Positions 1-10,229 of a DNA stretch of 64,000 nucleotides are shown piece by piece. Position numbers and translations under genes: made by a program. This DNA is from Fen-1301 sp963786395 (lineage in GTDB: Bacteria > Bacteroidota > Ignavibacteria > Ignavibacteriales > Ignavibacteriaceae): assembly GCA_963786395.1 (NCBI GenBank), contig CAWAZD010000015.1, positions 62,001 to 126,000 of the forward strand, read 5' to 3'. Under the pieces are notes generated by a model. It worked only from the letters and a program-made list of their open reading frames with translations. It was not told where the DNA came from and searched no databases. Position 1 is the stretch's first letter. Each line of letters begins with the position of its first letter.

Positions 1-589
1 TGGTTCCTTCCGGAGGAGAAAAAGTGAACTTTGAGTCAGGAAGACTCTGATTAAGTTTATAATTGGATAATTGAAAATCCATATTGGCACCCGATAGATT
101 CTCTACTATAATTCTTGCTATACGGTTATCCGGGTTTAGCCATATTCTTGCTTTCTTAAAATCAAGGTTACTTTCCTTTCGAGGTACAAGGACAAGCAAT
201 ACCTGCCCATCTTCATTTTCTATACTTACAACAGATTTTGATGGATAGTCAAATATAAATTTATCAAGTGAGAAATAGGATGGATCGTCAGAGGAAACTC
301 TAGTAATAACTACTTTTTTCTGAGATTTATTATAATTCCAAAGTGTAATACCATCTGAAATGATTGTTGAGTTTCTTAATTCCAGTCTTAATTTATTCCC
401 TTTAGAGTATTGAATTTTTCCAGCAACATTAGATTTTTCATTTAGAAATTGTTTGAAATCTGCCGTAAAATTATTTAAAGAATTATATTTCCTTTGAACA
501 ATTGAAAGCAAACCTTTACTATTGTCCTGGGCAGTTATGGGTATAACAAGAACCAAAAGCAGGATAATATTTTTAATCAAATTATTCAT
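1..589 (-). CDS. lolA: LolA-like outer-membrane lipoprotein carrier (partial)
   Basis: The reading frame runs off the left edge, so only the N-terminal ~196 residues are visible. It opens with a signal peptide (hydrophobic residues about 4-18, ending PITAQ). A LolA-type half-barrel follows, with the segments FTADFKQFL, GKIQYSKGNKLRLEL, WNYN and ARIWLNP. LolA is a periplasmic chaperone that moves lipoproteins from the inner to the outer membrane. The ATG at 589 is chosen, but an in-frame ATG at 598 is equally possible and neither has a clear ribosome-binding site. It lies 30-40 bases after ftsK on the same strand, a pairing familiar in Bacteroidota. Confidence 0.8.
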   Translation of the reverse strand, partial: MNNLIKNIILLLVLVIPITAQDNSKGLLSIVQRKYNSLNNFTADFKQFLNEKSNVAGKIQYSKGNKLRLELRNSTIISDGITLWNYNKSQKKVVITRVSSDDPSYFSLDKFIFDYPSKSVVSIENEDGQVLLVLVPRKESNLDFKKARIWLNPDNRIARIIVENLSGANMDFQLSNYKLNQSLPDSKFTFSPPEGT

Positions 590-628
590 ATTAGGCATAA
601 CACAAATTATTATAAAGACGTTATCTAA

Positions 629-3127
629 TTAAAGATTTCGCAGAATTGTTTCAAGTTGTTCATCATTCTCAACAATTACCGTGCGTGCTTTACTTCCATC
701 GTTTGGGCCGACAATACCAGCTTCTTCAAGTTGATCAACAATTCTTGCAGCACGCGAATATCCCAACTTAAGTCTCCTCTGCAGGAGAGAGACAGATCCC
801 TGCTGATGTCTTACAATTACTCTTGCTGCATCTTCAAACATAGGATCCATTTCTCCAAGCAATCCTCCAGCAGATTCTTTTTTCTTATCATACAAAGAGG
901 GAAGGAAATATGGTTTAGAATAACCTGGCTGCAATGCGATATAATCAGTTATTCTTTCAACTTCATCAGTTGAAATGAAAGCATTCTGAATACGAGTTGG
1001 TTTTGGAGAACCAGTAGGAAGGAACAATAGATCGCCTTTACCCAGAAGCTGCTCAGCACCATTCATGTCAAGAATAGTTCTTGAGTCGATCTTTGTAGCA
1101 ACCTGATAAGCAAGTCTTGCGCTGAAGTTAGCCTTAATGACACCAGTAATAACATTAACTGATGGTCTTTGAGTTGCGAGTACGAGATGAATTCCTACAG
1201 CGCGTGCTAACTGAGCAAGTCTGGCGATAGGTTCTTCAATTTCTTTTCCGGCTGTAATCATTAGATCAGCCAATTCATCAATAATAACAACAATATAAGG
1301 AAGATGATGGTGAACCATTTCGTCAGTATCTTTCGGTTTCTTAACCGGGTCAGCAATTTTCGAATTATAATCTACTATATTTCTTACACCAGCTTTAGCA
1401 AGTTTGTCATATCTTTTCTCCATTTCATATTCTACAGATTTCAGGAGAAGAACTGCGTTTTGCGGATTGGTAATAATTTCTTCATCAAGATCAGGTGAAA
1501 CGGCAAGGTAATGTTTTCTGAGTTTATTATAAAAGGATAGTTCAATTTTCTTTGGATCAAACAAAATCAACTTAACGTCTTTTGGGTCTTTGCAATAAAG
1601 TAGACTTGCAATTATCATATTTATACCAACTGATTTACCAGCTCCAGTGGATCCAGCAACCAGCATGTGAGGCATTTTCGCCAAATCAGTATAATATATA
1701 TCTCCATTTATCTGAACTCCAAGGGCAAGTGGTAATTCATATTTGGATTCATGAATTTTGCTTAATACCGAACGTGCATTTACCATAGTAGCAACTGCAT
1801 TTGGAATCTCAACTCCAATTGCGCTTTTACCTGGAATTGGTGCAATAATTCTTATTCCCCTGGCTGCCAGTGCCAAAGCGATATCGTTTTCAAGACCCAC
1901 AATACGGCTTATTTTAACCCCTGGGGCAGGAACAATCTCATATAAAGTGACAACAGGACCAGGTGTAACAGTAATATCCTCAATTGTAATATCAAATAGT
2001 TTTAATTTTTCTTTGAGCAATTCGGCATTACGTTTTAATTCTTCTTCGGCTACCTTGTAATTTTCTACAGGAGCAGGTTCTAGCAAATCAAGACTTGGTT
2101 TGGTATATTTAATTATCTCCTCCCATTGGTTCGGAAAAGTAGCTTCTCTTGCCCGGTCAATTGATTTCTCTGATTCACCTGGAAATTCTTCAGGCAATTC
2201 CCCCGTTTCCGACTTATCTTGTTTTTCTGTTTTCTCCTTTTTACCCTTACCTTTTAAATTATCTTTTTGTTCTCCCTTTGCAGAGTCATCAATTTTCCTG
2301 ACTATTCTTATCTTTGTTTCTTCTTCTTCTTTTTTCAGGAGATCTTTTGCAGTTAATTCCTCTTCAGGCAGAAGCAATTTCTTTTTTTTCTTTTCATCCC
2401 GGAGGGATATAATTTTGTCGAGATTTGATTCTAATTTTTGGTCTGTTCTACTTTCTTCATATTCACTCTTAATTTTATCAACAGATCTGTTAAATAGGTT
2501 AGAAATGAAAATGAATATGTTTTCTATTTTAATATCAAAAGCGAAAATAAGTAAAGCAATCATCATAGCCATTAGCAGACTTATACTTCCGACGCCACCC
2601 AATAGTCTACCTAAAACCGCTCCGAGATATTCTCCAACGGACCCGGACAATTCCTTCACATTAGAAAAGGTTTTGTAATTAACTCTTAACACGCCAAAAA
2701 ATGTTGAGAAGATCAGGGCACTGACGAGTAAAAAATTAGAAAGGTGAATAAGTATTCTGAAATTAAATCTCTTAAAGAACCGGAGTCCCCACATAAACAA
2801 AACAACAGGAAAGACTATCGATGAAAAGCCTGTTACACTGTTGAAAAAGAAATCGGACACATATGCCCCTGATATTCCCAACAAGTTTCTGGTATTTAAA
2901 GTAATGCTATTATCTGAATTGAATACTTTCAGGACATCATCCCATCTGTAATTCAACTGTGCTTTGTCAAAAGCTGAGTAGGATATCAAACATAGGAATA
3001 CCAGAAATGAAAAGACCATAAGAAATATGCCAAGTATTTTTTTCTTTTTTTCAACAGAGATAGTAAAATACTTTTCGTACTCAATAGGTTTTACATTCTT
3101 TTGTACAGGTTTCTTTTTCAGAGCCAT
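629..3127 (-). CDS. ftsK: DNA translocase FtsK/SpoIIIE
   Basis: The 832-residue protein is an ATP-driven double-stranded DNA pump that clears chromosome dimers and termini at the division septum. About four N-terminal membrane segments (residues ~30-200) are followed by a Lys/Glu-rich linker (~220-340). The RecA-like motor has Walker A GSTGAGKS near residue 490 and Walker B VVIIDELADLM near 615. A C-terminal winged-helix gamma domain (~765-832) recognises orienting DNA sequences. It is shorter than E. coli FtsK because the linker is short. It starts 12 bases after comB and appears co-transcribed with it. Confidence 0.97.
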   Translation of the reverse strand: MALKKKPVQKNVKPIEYEKYFTISVEKKKKILGIFLMVFSFLVFLCLISYSAFDKAQLNYRWDDVLKVFNSDNSITLNTRNLLGISGAYVSDFFFNSVTGFSSIVFPVVLFMWGLRFFKRFNFRILIHLSNFLLVSALIFSTFFGVLRVNYKTFSNVKELSGSVGEYLGAVLGRLLGGVGSISLLMAMMIALLIFAFDIKIENIFIFISNLFNRSVDKIKSEYEESRTDQKLESNLDKIISLRDEKKKKKLLLPEEELTAKDLLKKEEEETKIRIVRKIDDSAKGEQKDNLKGKGKKEKTEKQDKSETGELPEEFPGESEKSIDRAREATFPNQWEEIIKYTKPSLDLLEPAPVENYKVAEEELKRNAELLKEKLKLFDITIEDITVTPGPVVTLYEIVPAPGVKISRIVGLENDIALALAARGIRIIAPIPGKSAIGVEIPNAVATMVNARSVLSKIHESKYELPLALGVQINGDIYYTDLAKMPHMLVAGSTGAGKSVGINMIIASLLYCKDPKDVKLILFDPKKIELSFYNKLRKHYLAVSPDLDEEIITNPQNAVLLLKSVEYEMEKRYDKLAKAGVRNIVDYNSKIADPVKKPKDTDEMVHHHLPYIVVIIDELADLMITAGKEIEEPIARLAQLARAVGIHLVLATQRPSVNVITGVIKANFSARLAYQVATKIDSRTILDMNGAEQLLGKGDLLFLPTGSPKPTRIQNAFISTDEVERITDYIALQPGYSKPYFLPSLYDKKKESAGGLLGEMDPMFEDAARVIVRHQQGSVSLLQRRLKLGYSRAARIVDQLEEAGIVGPNDGSKARTVIVENDEQLETILRNL

Positions 3128-3139
3128 TTAGTAATTATT

Positions 3140-3868
3140 CTATTCTTTTACAAGTAATTTAATAACATTCCCGTTAAAAGATGGTATTGAACTAATATTA
3201 TTAATTTTGCTGCAGAATTTAATATCATCCTCAAAACCATTTTCCATTAATAATTTTCCATGCTCAGTTTCCATAAGCATTTTTAATAAATTTCTACCCG
3301 AAGATTTGCTAAGAATAATACATGTTTTAGATGTATCGGTAAGTTCCACGCCTTCTTTTAATTTAATAATCTCTGTTATCATTTTTCCGGCACAAATAGA
3401 ATCTTCCAGAGATAATGAATTATTCCTTCCTGCACAAAGTATTTCGATATCCTGATTCAGTGAAACCAGATGATCTGCGATAGCATTGAGATTTGAAAAA
3501 GAAGCAGCATATAGATTTTTTGAGAATTTGGCTTTTACAAGAGCTTTAGTACCATTTGTAGTAAAAAGTATAATGGATTTACCGCTTACATTTTCAGGTG
3601 TAAATTCCTGAGGAGAATTACCCATGGCAAATCCCTCGATTTTTTTTGTATTTCTTTCTCCAGCTAAAAGAGTTAATCCTCCAAACATCCCTCCCGATAC
3701 TTTTACGGCAAACTCTACAGAAGCAACGGGTATTATTTCTTTAGCTCCATTATTAAGAGCATTAATAATAGTGGTTGTTGCTCTCAGAACATCAATAACA
3801 ACAGTAGTTTTTCCTGAAAACGAGAGTTCATCTGCATTTGCAGGAGTTAAAAGTACATTTGCTTTCAT
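3140..3868 (-). CDS. comB: 2-phosphosulfolactate phosphatase-like (ComB)
   Basis: The 242-residue protein matches the ComB family, which hydrolyses 2-phosphosulfolactate to sulfolactate. Family-typical segments are VVIDVLRATTTI near residues 24-35, LLAGERN near 68 and LFTTNGTKAL near 100-110. In methanogens the reaction feeds coenzyme M synthesis. In bacteria the family is widespread and its physiological role is often unclear. It sits between gcvT (11-base gap) and ftsK (12-base gap), and neither neighbour suggests sulfonate metabolism. Family assignment is firm; substrate is inferred. Confidence 0.85.
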   Translation of the reverse strand: MKANVLLTPANADELSFSGKTTVVIDVLRATTTIINALNNGAKEIIPVASVEFAVKVSGGMFGGLTLLAGERNTKKIEGFAMGNSPQEFTPENVSGKSIILFTTNGTKALVKAKFSKNLYAASFSNLNAIADHLVSLNQDIEILCAGRNNSLSLEDSICAGKMITEIIKLKEGVELTDTSKTCIILSKSSGRNLLKMLMETEHGKLLMENGFEDDIKFCSKINNISSIPSFNGNVIKLLVKE

Positions 3869-3879
3869 ATAGACAATTC

Positions 3880-4962
3880 TTATTTCTTAATAAACGGAGT
3901 TTTTACAATTTTTACAGGAACTTCTTTACCTCTGATTATAATGTTGATTTCATTACCATCAGTTGATTCGTTTATATCAACATATCCCATTGCAATAGGT
4001 TTTTCAAGAACAGGACTTACTGTTCCACTGGTTATATCGCCAATTTTTTTACCCTTAGCAGCTAATTCATAGCCATGTCGTGGAAAAGATTTATCATTTC
4101 CTATCAATCCGACGAGCTTCCTTTTTAATCCATTAGATTTTGCTTTCAAGAGAACATCCTTACCGATGAAATCACCTTTGTTTATCTTGGTAATCCATCC
4201 GAGTCCAGCTTCCAAGGGATTAGTTGTCTGATCAATATCATTACCATATAACATAAATCCCATTTCAAGTCTTAGCGAATCTCGAGCTGCAAGTCCTACG
4301 GGTTGTATATTAAATTCTTTCCCTGCCTCAAATATTTTATTCCAGATTTGTTCACCTGTTTTCTCATCACCCTTAAAATAAAGTTCATAACCAAGTTCAC
4401 CAGTATAACCTGTTCTTGCAAGAATCATATCAACACCAGCAACCTTAGCCTCAAAGAAATGATAATATTCTAAATTTATTTCTTTATTGCATATTTTCTG
4501 AAGTGTTTTATTTGAATTTGGACCCTGAACAGCCAAAAGACTGTATTCATTGCTTTTATTTTCCAGAGTAACACCAAACTTATTATTCTCATTCATCCAA
4601 TTGAAATCTTTTTCAATATTGGATGCGTTTATAACGAGTAAGAACATATCATCTGCAAATTTGTATACCAGAAGGTCATCGACTATTCCGCCATCCTTAT
4701 ATAGCATAGCAGAATACTGAACTCTTCCCGGATAAAGTTTACAAACATCATTTACAGTAATGTATTGAACAAATTCCTGAGCTTTTTCGCCAGAAACAAA
4801 AACTTCTCCCATATGTGATACATCGAATACGCCTACAGAATCGCGTACAGCCTTGTGTTCAGCAATTATAGACGTGTATTGAATTGGCATAAGATATCCG
4901 GCAAATTCTACAATCTTTGCCCCTAATTTTTCATGAATAGGATATAGTGTTGTTTTCTTCAT
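3880..4962 (-). CDS. gcvT: Aminomethyltransferase, glycine cleavage T protein
   Basis: The 360-residue protein has the usual GcvT length. It transfers the methylene group from the aminomethyl-lipoyl H protein to tetrahydrofolate and releases ammonia. Family signatures visible are GVFDVSHMGEV near residues 43-53, ARTGYTGELGYEL near 180, GLAARDSLRLE near 225 and the C-terminal barrel segment ITSGTVSPVL. The other glycine cleavage genes (gcvP, gcvH) are not in the window. It starts 20 bases after rng stops and is followed closely by comB, so it is probably part of the rng-to-lolA transcript. Confidence 0.96.
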   Translation of the reverse strand: MKKTTLYPIHEKLGAKIVEFAGYLMPIQYTSIIAEHKAVRDSVGVFDVSHMGEVFVSGEKAQEFVQYITVNDVCKLYPGRVQYSAMLYKDGGIVDDLLVYKFADDMFLLVINASNIEKDFNWMNENNKFGVTLENKSNEYSLLAVQGPNSNKTLQKICNKEINLEYYHFFEAKVAGVDMILARTGYTGELGYELYFKGDEKTGEQIWNKIFEAGKEFNIQPVGLAARDSLRLEMGFMLYGNDIDQTTNPLEAGLGWITKINKGDFIGKDVLLKAKSNGLKRKLVGLIGNDKSFPRHGYELAAKGKKIGDITSGTVSPVLEKPIAMGYVDINESTDGNEINIIIRGKEVPVKIVKTPFIKK

Positions 4963-4982
4963 TATAATATTCTCTTGTTTAA

Positions 4983-6542
4983 TTATTTGAATTCTTCAGT
5001 TATGTCCTGCTGAGTCTTCTTTGAGAACAATTTAATTTCATTTAAAGGAATTGATTCATCCTCAACAAGTGAAAGTTTCATTAAAAGTTTTAATTGTAAT
5101 TTTGTAAGCATTTTTATGCCACCCTCTCTGAATTTCTGAGCTATTACAGGATGACATTTGATTATCAAGGATCTATATTTGGATTTTTGTTTTACCTTTT
5201 TGATCAATTCTTCAAGATCATAAAGTACATGGGAATGTTTGGTGAGAAGACCAGTACCCAGACAGTAAGGGCACACTTCTTTCATTGCCTGCATGATATT
5301 TTGTCTGATTCTTTGTCTTGTTATTTGAACTAATCCAAAATCGGACATAGGCAGCACAGATACTTTCGCACGGTCTTTTCTAAATTCTTTTTTAAGTTCG
5401 TCGTAAATTTTCTTGCGATTCTTGTCTTCTTCAAGATCTATAAAGTCGATGACGATTATACCACCGATGTCCCTTAATCTCATCTGCCTGGAAATTTCAC
5501 GAGCCGCTTCAAGATCAGTTTTCAAGGAATTAACTTCCTGATCTTTGCTTTTTGCATACCTTCCACTATTGACATCGATAACCACCATAGCTTCGGTATG
5601 TTCAATTATCAGATAGCCGCCGCTAGGAAGAGGAACTTTCCTCCCCATAAGGGTTTTTATTTGTTCCTCTATCTTAAATGCATCAAAGATAGAGGTATTA
5701 GATTTATAATTTTCAATTTTATCGGCTAGCTGCGGTTGAACCAATGTTACATAATTTTTAATCTGTTTAAAGAGTTTTTTGGAATCTATAAATACTTTTG
5801 AAATATCCGGAGTAAAAAGATCCCTGATAACACTTGAAGTAGTATTGAGATCCTGGTAGATTAATGCAGGAGGTTTTTCAGTCTTTACTGTAGATTCAAT
5901 TTCCTGCCATGTTTTCATGAGGTTTTGTAGATCATCGCGCAAAGATTCTTCTGTTTGGTTACGTGCAACAGTCCTTATAATTAGGCCATAATTTTTGGGA
6001 AGGATACTTCGAGCAATAGTTCTTAATCTTCTGCGTTCCCTGAAGTCTGAGATTTTTTTAGAAACTCCGATCTTACCGTCAAAAGGCAGAAGGACACAGA
6101 ACCTTCCGGGAAGTGATATAGCAGAGCTGACGCGGACCCCTTTGTTATTTACCGGTTCTTTGGTAATCTGGATAAGGATATCTTGCCCTTTAGCAAGTTT
6201 AGGGATTGACGGTTGACGATGTTCCTCCCTTGGAGGATGTTGTGTGGAATCTTCATCTTCGTCATCATCTACATCCGAATCTTCGTCGCCAAGCATATCC
6301 TGAAGCTGTTGAGTGTTTTCACCTATATCGGAGAAATGAAGAAAAGCATCATGTTTCATTCCGATATCAATAAAGGCAGCTTTAATACCTGGCAAAACTC
6401 TTGCAATCTTGCCAAGATATACATCCCCAACCATTCTCCTGTTTTCAGGATAGTCAACAAAAAAGTCGGCTAAATACCCATCTTCCGTGATAGCGACGCG
6501 TGTCTGCGAAGTGGAAGAATTTATAATAATTTCTTTTGTCAT
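4983..6542 (-). CDS. rng: Ribonuclease G/E
   Basis: About 519 residues form an endoribonuclease that cuts single-stranded AU-rich RNA in rRNA maturation and mRNA decay. An N-terminal S1 domain (GDVYLGKIARVLPG, residues ~38-90) carries an acidic insertion (DEDSDVDDDEDEDS). The catalytic DNase I-like part has VVIDVNSGRYAKS near 320 and IVIDFIDLEED near 362, with two likely metal-binding Asp residues. CPYCLGTG near 424 is the zinc-link cysteine pair. The long C-terminal scaffold of RNase E is absent, so this is the RNase G form. The ATG at 6542 is preferred over an in-frame TTG at 6551. It lies downstream of pnp. Confidence 0.95.
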   Translation of the reverse strand: MTKEIIINSSTSQTRVAITEDGYLADFFVDYPENRRMVGDVYLGKIARVLPGIKAAFIDIGMKHDAFLHFSDIGENTQQLQDMLGDEDSDVDDDEDEDSTQHPPREEHRQPSIPKLAKGQDILIQITKEPVNNKGVRVSSAISLPGRFCVLLPFDGKIGVSKKISDFRERRRLRTIARSILPKNYGLIIRTVARNQTEESLRDDLQNLMKTWQEIESTVKTEKPPALIYQDLNTTSSVIRDLFTPDISKVFIDSKKLFKQIKNYVTLVQPQLADKIENYKSNTSIFDAFKIEEQIKTLMGRKVPLPSGGYLIIEHTEAMVVIDVNSGRYAKSKDQEVNSLKTDLEAAREISRQMRLRDIGGIIVIDFIDLEEDKNRKKIYDELKKEFRKDRAKVSVLPMSDFGLVQITRQRIRQNIMQAMKEVCPYCLGTGLLTKHSHVLYDLEELIKKVKQKSKYRSLIIKCHPVIAQKFREGGIKMLTKLQLKLLMKLSLVEDESIPLNEIKLFSKKTQQDITEEFK

Positions 6543-6739
6543 AAAGAACAAACTCGTGTGATGAAATAAAATATTTCATAATAAAAAAGTTAAATAGCAT
6601 TATACCTGATTGTGGAATATAGGAGGAAGGCAATGCGGTATTCCTGTTATCATAGTGAATATAGTTCACCGGTAACAGAAAAAACATACATAATTCCGCA
6701 ATTGAGATAAATTGATTAATCATTTAAACTCGTAAAATC

Positions 6740-6770
6740 GCCGGAGAAGTGTAAAACACGATACTCCGGC
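6740..6770 (-). terminator. Terminator-like hairpin between pnp and rng
   Basis: GCCGGAG (6740-6746) pairs perfectly with CTCCGGC (6764-6770). Inside the loop GTGT and ACAC can pair as well. On the minus strand it lies 33 bases after the pnp stop and is followed by a short GATTTTA stretch. The T-run is weak, so partial read-through or an RNA-stabilising role is also possible. Nothing else is visible between here and the rng start at 6542. Confidence 0.6.
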
Positions 6771-6802
6771 ATTAAATAAAATATAATAATCAGTATAGAC
6801 TA

Positions 6803-8907
6803 TTATTCTGCTTTAGGAGCTTCCTGCGTTTCAGCAGCCATAGCATCCTTCCGGCTAAGCGAGAATTTCCCATTCTCAATCTTAATTAGTTTCACAGTAA
6901 CCTTATCTCCTTCCTTGAAATAATCGGTTACCTTGTTAACCCGTTTATTATCTATCTGTGAAATATGAAGAAGACCTTCCTTACCAGGGAGGATTTCGAC
7001 AAATGCACCAAAATCCATAATCTTGGTGATTTTACCATCATATATTTCCCCGACTTCCGGGTTTGCAGTCATTGCCTTGATACGCTCTTTGCAGCGCATA
7101 GCACTATCTTTATTGGGGGATGCAATACTAACAGTTCCGTCGTCTTCAATATTTATATCAACGCCGAATTCTCTCTGCATACCCTGAATAACTTTTCCTC
7201 CAGGACCGATTATCATACCAATCTGATCCTGCTCGACTTTAATAGTCAGCAATCTTGGAGCATATTGCGAAAGATTTTCCCTTGGTTCGGCAATTGCCTG
7301 ATTCATAATCCCAAGGATGTGAAATCTCCCTTCTTTGGCTTGCCTTAATGCTTTATCCATGATTTCAAATGAGATCCCTTGTATCTTAATATCCATCTGG
7401 AAAGCTGTTATACCATCCTTAGTTCCTGCAACCTTAAAATCCATATCTCCCAGATGATCTTCGTTGCCAAGGATATCTGAAAGAATTGCAAATTGATCAC
7501 CTTCTTTAACCAATCCCATAGCTATTCCGGAAACGGGTTTTTTTAAAGGAACACCGCCGTCCATCAAAGCAAGCGAACCAGCACAAACAGTAGCCATAGA
7601 AGATGAGCCATTGGATTCAAGAATTTCAGAAGTAACTCTTACAGTGTAGGGGAAATCCGTATCCTGGATCATTACTTTTAAAGACCTTTCAGCAAGATTA
7701 CCATGTCCGATTTCTCTGCGACCAACACCAGTCATTCTACCAACCTCACCAACACTGAAGGGAGGGAAGTTGTAATGAAGCATGAATTTTTTGCTATATT
7801 CTTCAACAAGGCCTTCTATATTCTGTTCATCATTCTTTGTCCCCAGAGTAATGGAAGTTAGGCTTTGAGTTTCACCTCTTGTGAAAAGGGCAGAACCATG
7901 AGTTCGAGGAAGAACACCGAGTACAACAGTAATATTTCTAATCTGGGTTGTATTTCGCCCGTCAAGTCTGATTCCATCTTCAAGAATTCGTTTGCGCATA
8001 AGATCTTTTTCAATGTCATGGATTATGCTGCCAATTACTTTTTCCTGTTCGGGATATTTTTCAGCGAGAGAATTCTTAACTGATACAACAAGTTCTTTGT
8101 TTTTTGCGCTTCGTTCTTCTTTTGCAAGAATTGAGTAAACCAAATCTTTAAGTTGTGAAAAAGAGAGTTCGTTAACATCTTTGAGAAGAGCTTCATCGAT
8201 AACTTTTTCAGCAACGACCCATTTGGGTTTTCCAGCTTCTAGTCTCTAATTCTTCCTGAAGATGAACAATCTTCTTTAATTCCATTTGTGCAAACTTTAG
8301 CGCATTTAGAAGATCATCCTCGCTGATTTCTTTTGATTCACCTTCAACCATCATAATAGAATCTGCAGTACCGGCAACAACAAGTTCGATATCGCTTTCA
8401 GCAACTTGCTTATTGTGTCGGGTTGCAAATAAATTCTCCATTAATTCTACCTATTCTCACTTCACCTATAGGACCATCAAAAGGAATAGAAGAAATATGC
8501 AATGCAGCAGAAGCACCGACTGCCGCGAGAACATCGGCATCATTTTCTCCATCAAATGAAAGAACAAAAGCAATTATCTGTGTTTCATTTTTAAAATTTT
8601 CAGGGAATAACGGTCTGATAGGACGATCAATCAAACGTGAGCTTAATATTTCCTTTTCAGAAGGTCTACCTTCTCTTTTAATATAACCGCCGGGAAATTT
8701 ACCGGCAGCAGATATTTTTTCTCTATATTCAACTTGTAGCGGGAAAAAGTCCTGGTCTTCTTTTGCCTCTTCTGCAGCGACTGCGGTCACCAGTACCATA
8801 GTATCTCCGCACCTTACCATTACAGCACCGTTAGCCTGTTTAGCAAATCTTCCGGTTTCTAACGATAAAACCTTACCGCCAATTTCAATTTCTTTTGTGA
8901 CTATCAT
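6803..8907 (-). CDS. pnp: Polyribonucleotide nucleotidyltransferase (two frame breaks)
   Basis: PNPase degrades RNA 3'-5' by phosphorolysis. The frame is broken twice. The first segment ends after FICNPTQ at 8410, the second covers ~8208-8413, and the third runs from ~8246 to 6803. Removing one base near 8413 gives NPTHKQVAESDIELVV and one near 8246 gives EELRLEAGKPKW. Both joins then align without gaps to E. coli PNPase and yield 700 residues, the normal length. RNase PH-like domains 1 and 2, KH (IIGPGGKVI) and S1 (GEIYDGKITKIMDFGAFV) are complete. An AAAGGA ribosome-binding site precedes the ATG at 8907, 11 bases after rpsO. Confidence 0.93.
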
Positions 8908-8918
8908 TTAAAATCCTT

Positions 8919-9182
8919 TTACTTTCTTATGTTCAATTCTTTAATAATTACTCTGTAACTCTCAATATCTTTTTTCATAAGATAATCAAGGAGTCTTCTT
9001 CTTTTTCCAACGAGCTGCATCAGTCCGCGTCTTGAATGATGATCTTTTTTATGAACATTAAAATGATCAGTAAGGTCATTCAATCTTTTTGTAATGAGAG
9101 CAATCTGAACTTCAGATTTACCGGAATCTTTTTCATTTACGCCAAATTTCTTGACTAATTCAAGTTTTTCTTCTTTGGTCAT
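8919..9182 (-). CDS. rpsO: 30S ribosomal protein S15
   Basis: The 87-residue protein has the standard S15 length and fold segments: SGKSEVQIALITKRL near residues 20-34, HFNVHKKDHHSRRGLM near 38-53 and LVGKRRRLLDYL near 55-66. S15 binds 16S rRNA helix 22 early in small-subunit assembly. It has an AAAGGA ribosome-binding site and sits directly upstream of pnp, the same gene order as in E. coli. Confidence 0.98.
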   Translation of the reverse strand: MTKEEKLELVKKFGVNEKDSGKSEVQIALITKRLNDLTDHFNVHKKDHHSRRGLMQLVGKRRRLLDYLMKKDIESYRVIIKELNIRK

Positions 9183-9214
9183 TTTTATTTTTCCTTTATT
9201 TATTTATTCAATAT

Positions 9215-9236
9215 AACCCCAGAACTTACCAGGGTT
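9215..9236 (-). promoter_or_regulatory. Possible rpsO leader hairpin
   Basis: On the minus strand AACCCT can pair with GGGGTT (one G-T wobble) in the 60-base gap between ribF and rpsO. S15 represses its own mRNA through leader structures in several bacteria, but I do not recognise a described S15 motif here. This could be chance in an AT-rich spacer. Confidence 0.25.
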
Positions 9237-9242
9237 AATTAC

Positions 9243-10178
9243 TTAACTTGCTTTTTTAAAAATCTCAAGACCTTTTAATTTATCCTTATGCATTTGTTCT
9301 ATAAGGGCTTCAGCAGAAGGAAATTTTTCTTCACCTCTAATCCATTCAATAATTTTAACCGTAACTTTTTTATCATAAATATCTCTGTTAAAATTATAGA
9401 GATATACTTCCGGAACAATATTTCCGGAATTATAAAAAGTAGGTCGTATACCAATACTTAAAAGTCCTTTATGCACTTCTTTATCAAAGGAGAATTCAAC
9501 AGCATAAATACCAAGCTCGGGAAGCAGTTTATCCTCTCCATCAACTCTGATATTCGCAGTTGGAAACCCGAGCTTTCTGCCTCTTTTATCTCCAGATACT
9601 ACAAAGCCGCTGAATGAATAACCTCTACCGAGACAAGAATTGGCAGTATTAATATCACCATTGCTTAATGCTTTTCGTATTTTAGTACTATTGACCGGAT
9701 CATTATTTGTTTTATATGCTTCAACAGTAGTGACATCAAATCCGAATTCAACCCCCATTTTCCTTAAAGTATTCACATCGCCGCTTCTACCTTTACCAAA
9801 ATGGTGATCATAGCCAACAATAATTTCTTTTAAACCAATTTTTTCAACAATATAATCCTTAAAGAAAGATTCAGAGGAAAGTTGGGAAAATTCCTTAGTG
9901 AAATTAACAATCAAAAGGTTCTCAACCCCATATTGTTCAAATAAAATAATCTTCTCTTCATCAGTGGTCAAAAGTTTAATTGTATTGTTGCCGGTAATAA
10001 CATTTCTGGGATGAGGAGAAAAGGTAATAACAAAATTCCTGCAATTTAGGGAGAGTGCTTTTTTCTTAAGCTTCTCAATTATTTTCTTATGCCCCAAATG
10101 AAGTCCGTCAAAGGTACCTAAAGTTAAAATTGTGTTTTCTGTCTTTTGAATCTCTGACAGATCATTAAATATCCGCAT
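9243..10178 (-). CDS. ribF: Bifunctional riboflavin kinase/FAD synthetase
   Basis: The 311-residue protein phosphorylates riboflavin to FMN and then adenylates FMN to FAD. The N-terminal nucleotidyltransferase half has LGTFDGLHLGHKKII (residues ~20-34) and the IVGYDHHFGKGRSG segment near 120. The C-terminal flavokinase half has GRGYSFSGFVVSGDKRGRKLGFPTAN, split here by its GDKRGR turn, near 184-209. The length is normal. It lies between truB (51-base gap) and rpsO in the nusA-type operon. Confidence 0.97.
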   Translation of the reverse strand: MRIFNDLSEIQKTENTILTLGTFDGLHLGHKKIIEKLKKKALSLNCRNFVITFSPHPRNVITGNNTIKLLTTDEEKIILFEQYGVENLLIVNFTKEFSQLSSESFFKDYIVEKIGLKEIIVGYDHHFGKGRSGDVNTLRKMGVEFGFDVTTVEAYKTNNDPVNSTKIRKALSNGDINTANSCLGRGYSFSGFVVSGDKRGRKLGFPTANIRVDGEDKLLPELGIYAVEFSFDKEVHKGLLSIGIRPTFYNSGNIVPEVYLYNFNRDIYDKKVTVKIIEWIRGEEKFPSAEALIEQMHKDKLKGLEIFKKAS

Positions 10179-10229
10179 ACTAAAAACTTAAGTTCCTTCT
10201 AAATTTTATAAATATACTATATTTTTGGG

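Noticed and set aside
2100..2678. A 192-residue plus-strand open frame
   Set aside because: It is antisense to the charged linker of ftsK and has the expected Ser/Phe-rich mirror composition.
6454..6723. An 89-residue minus-strand open frame overlapping the rng start
   Set aside because: It has no ribosome-binding site or recognisable domain and overlaps the conserved N-terminus of RNase G in another frame.
8208..8441. Programmed frameshift in pnp as the preferred explanation
   Set aside because: Similar breaks occur in many unrelated genes in the window and no shared slippery sequence was found; sequence error is simpler.
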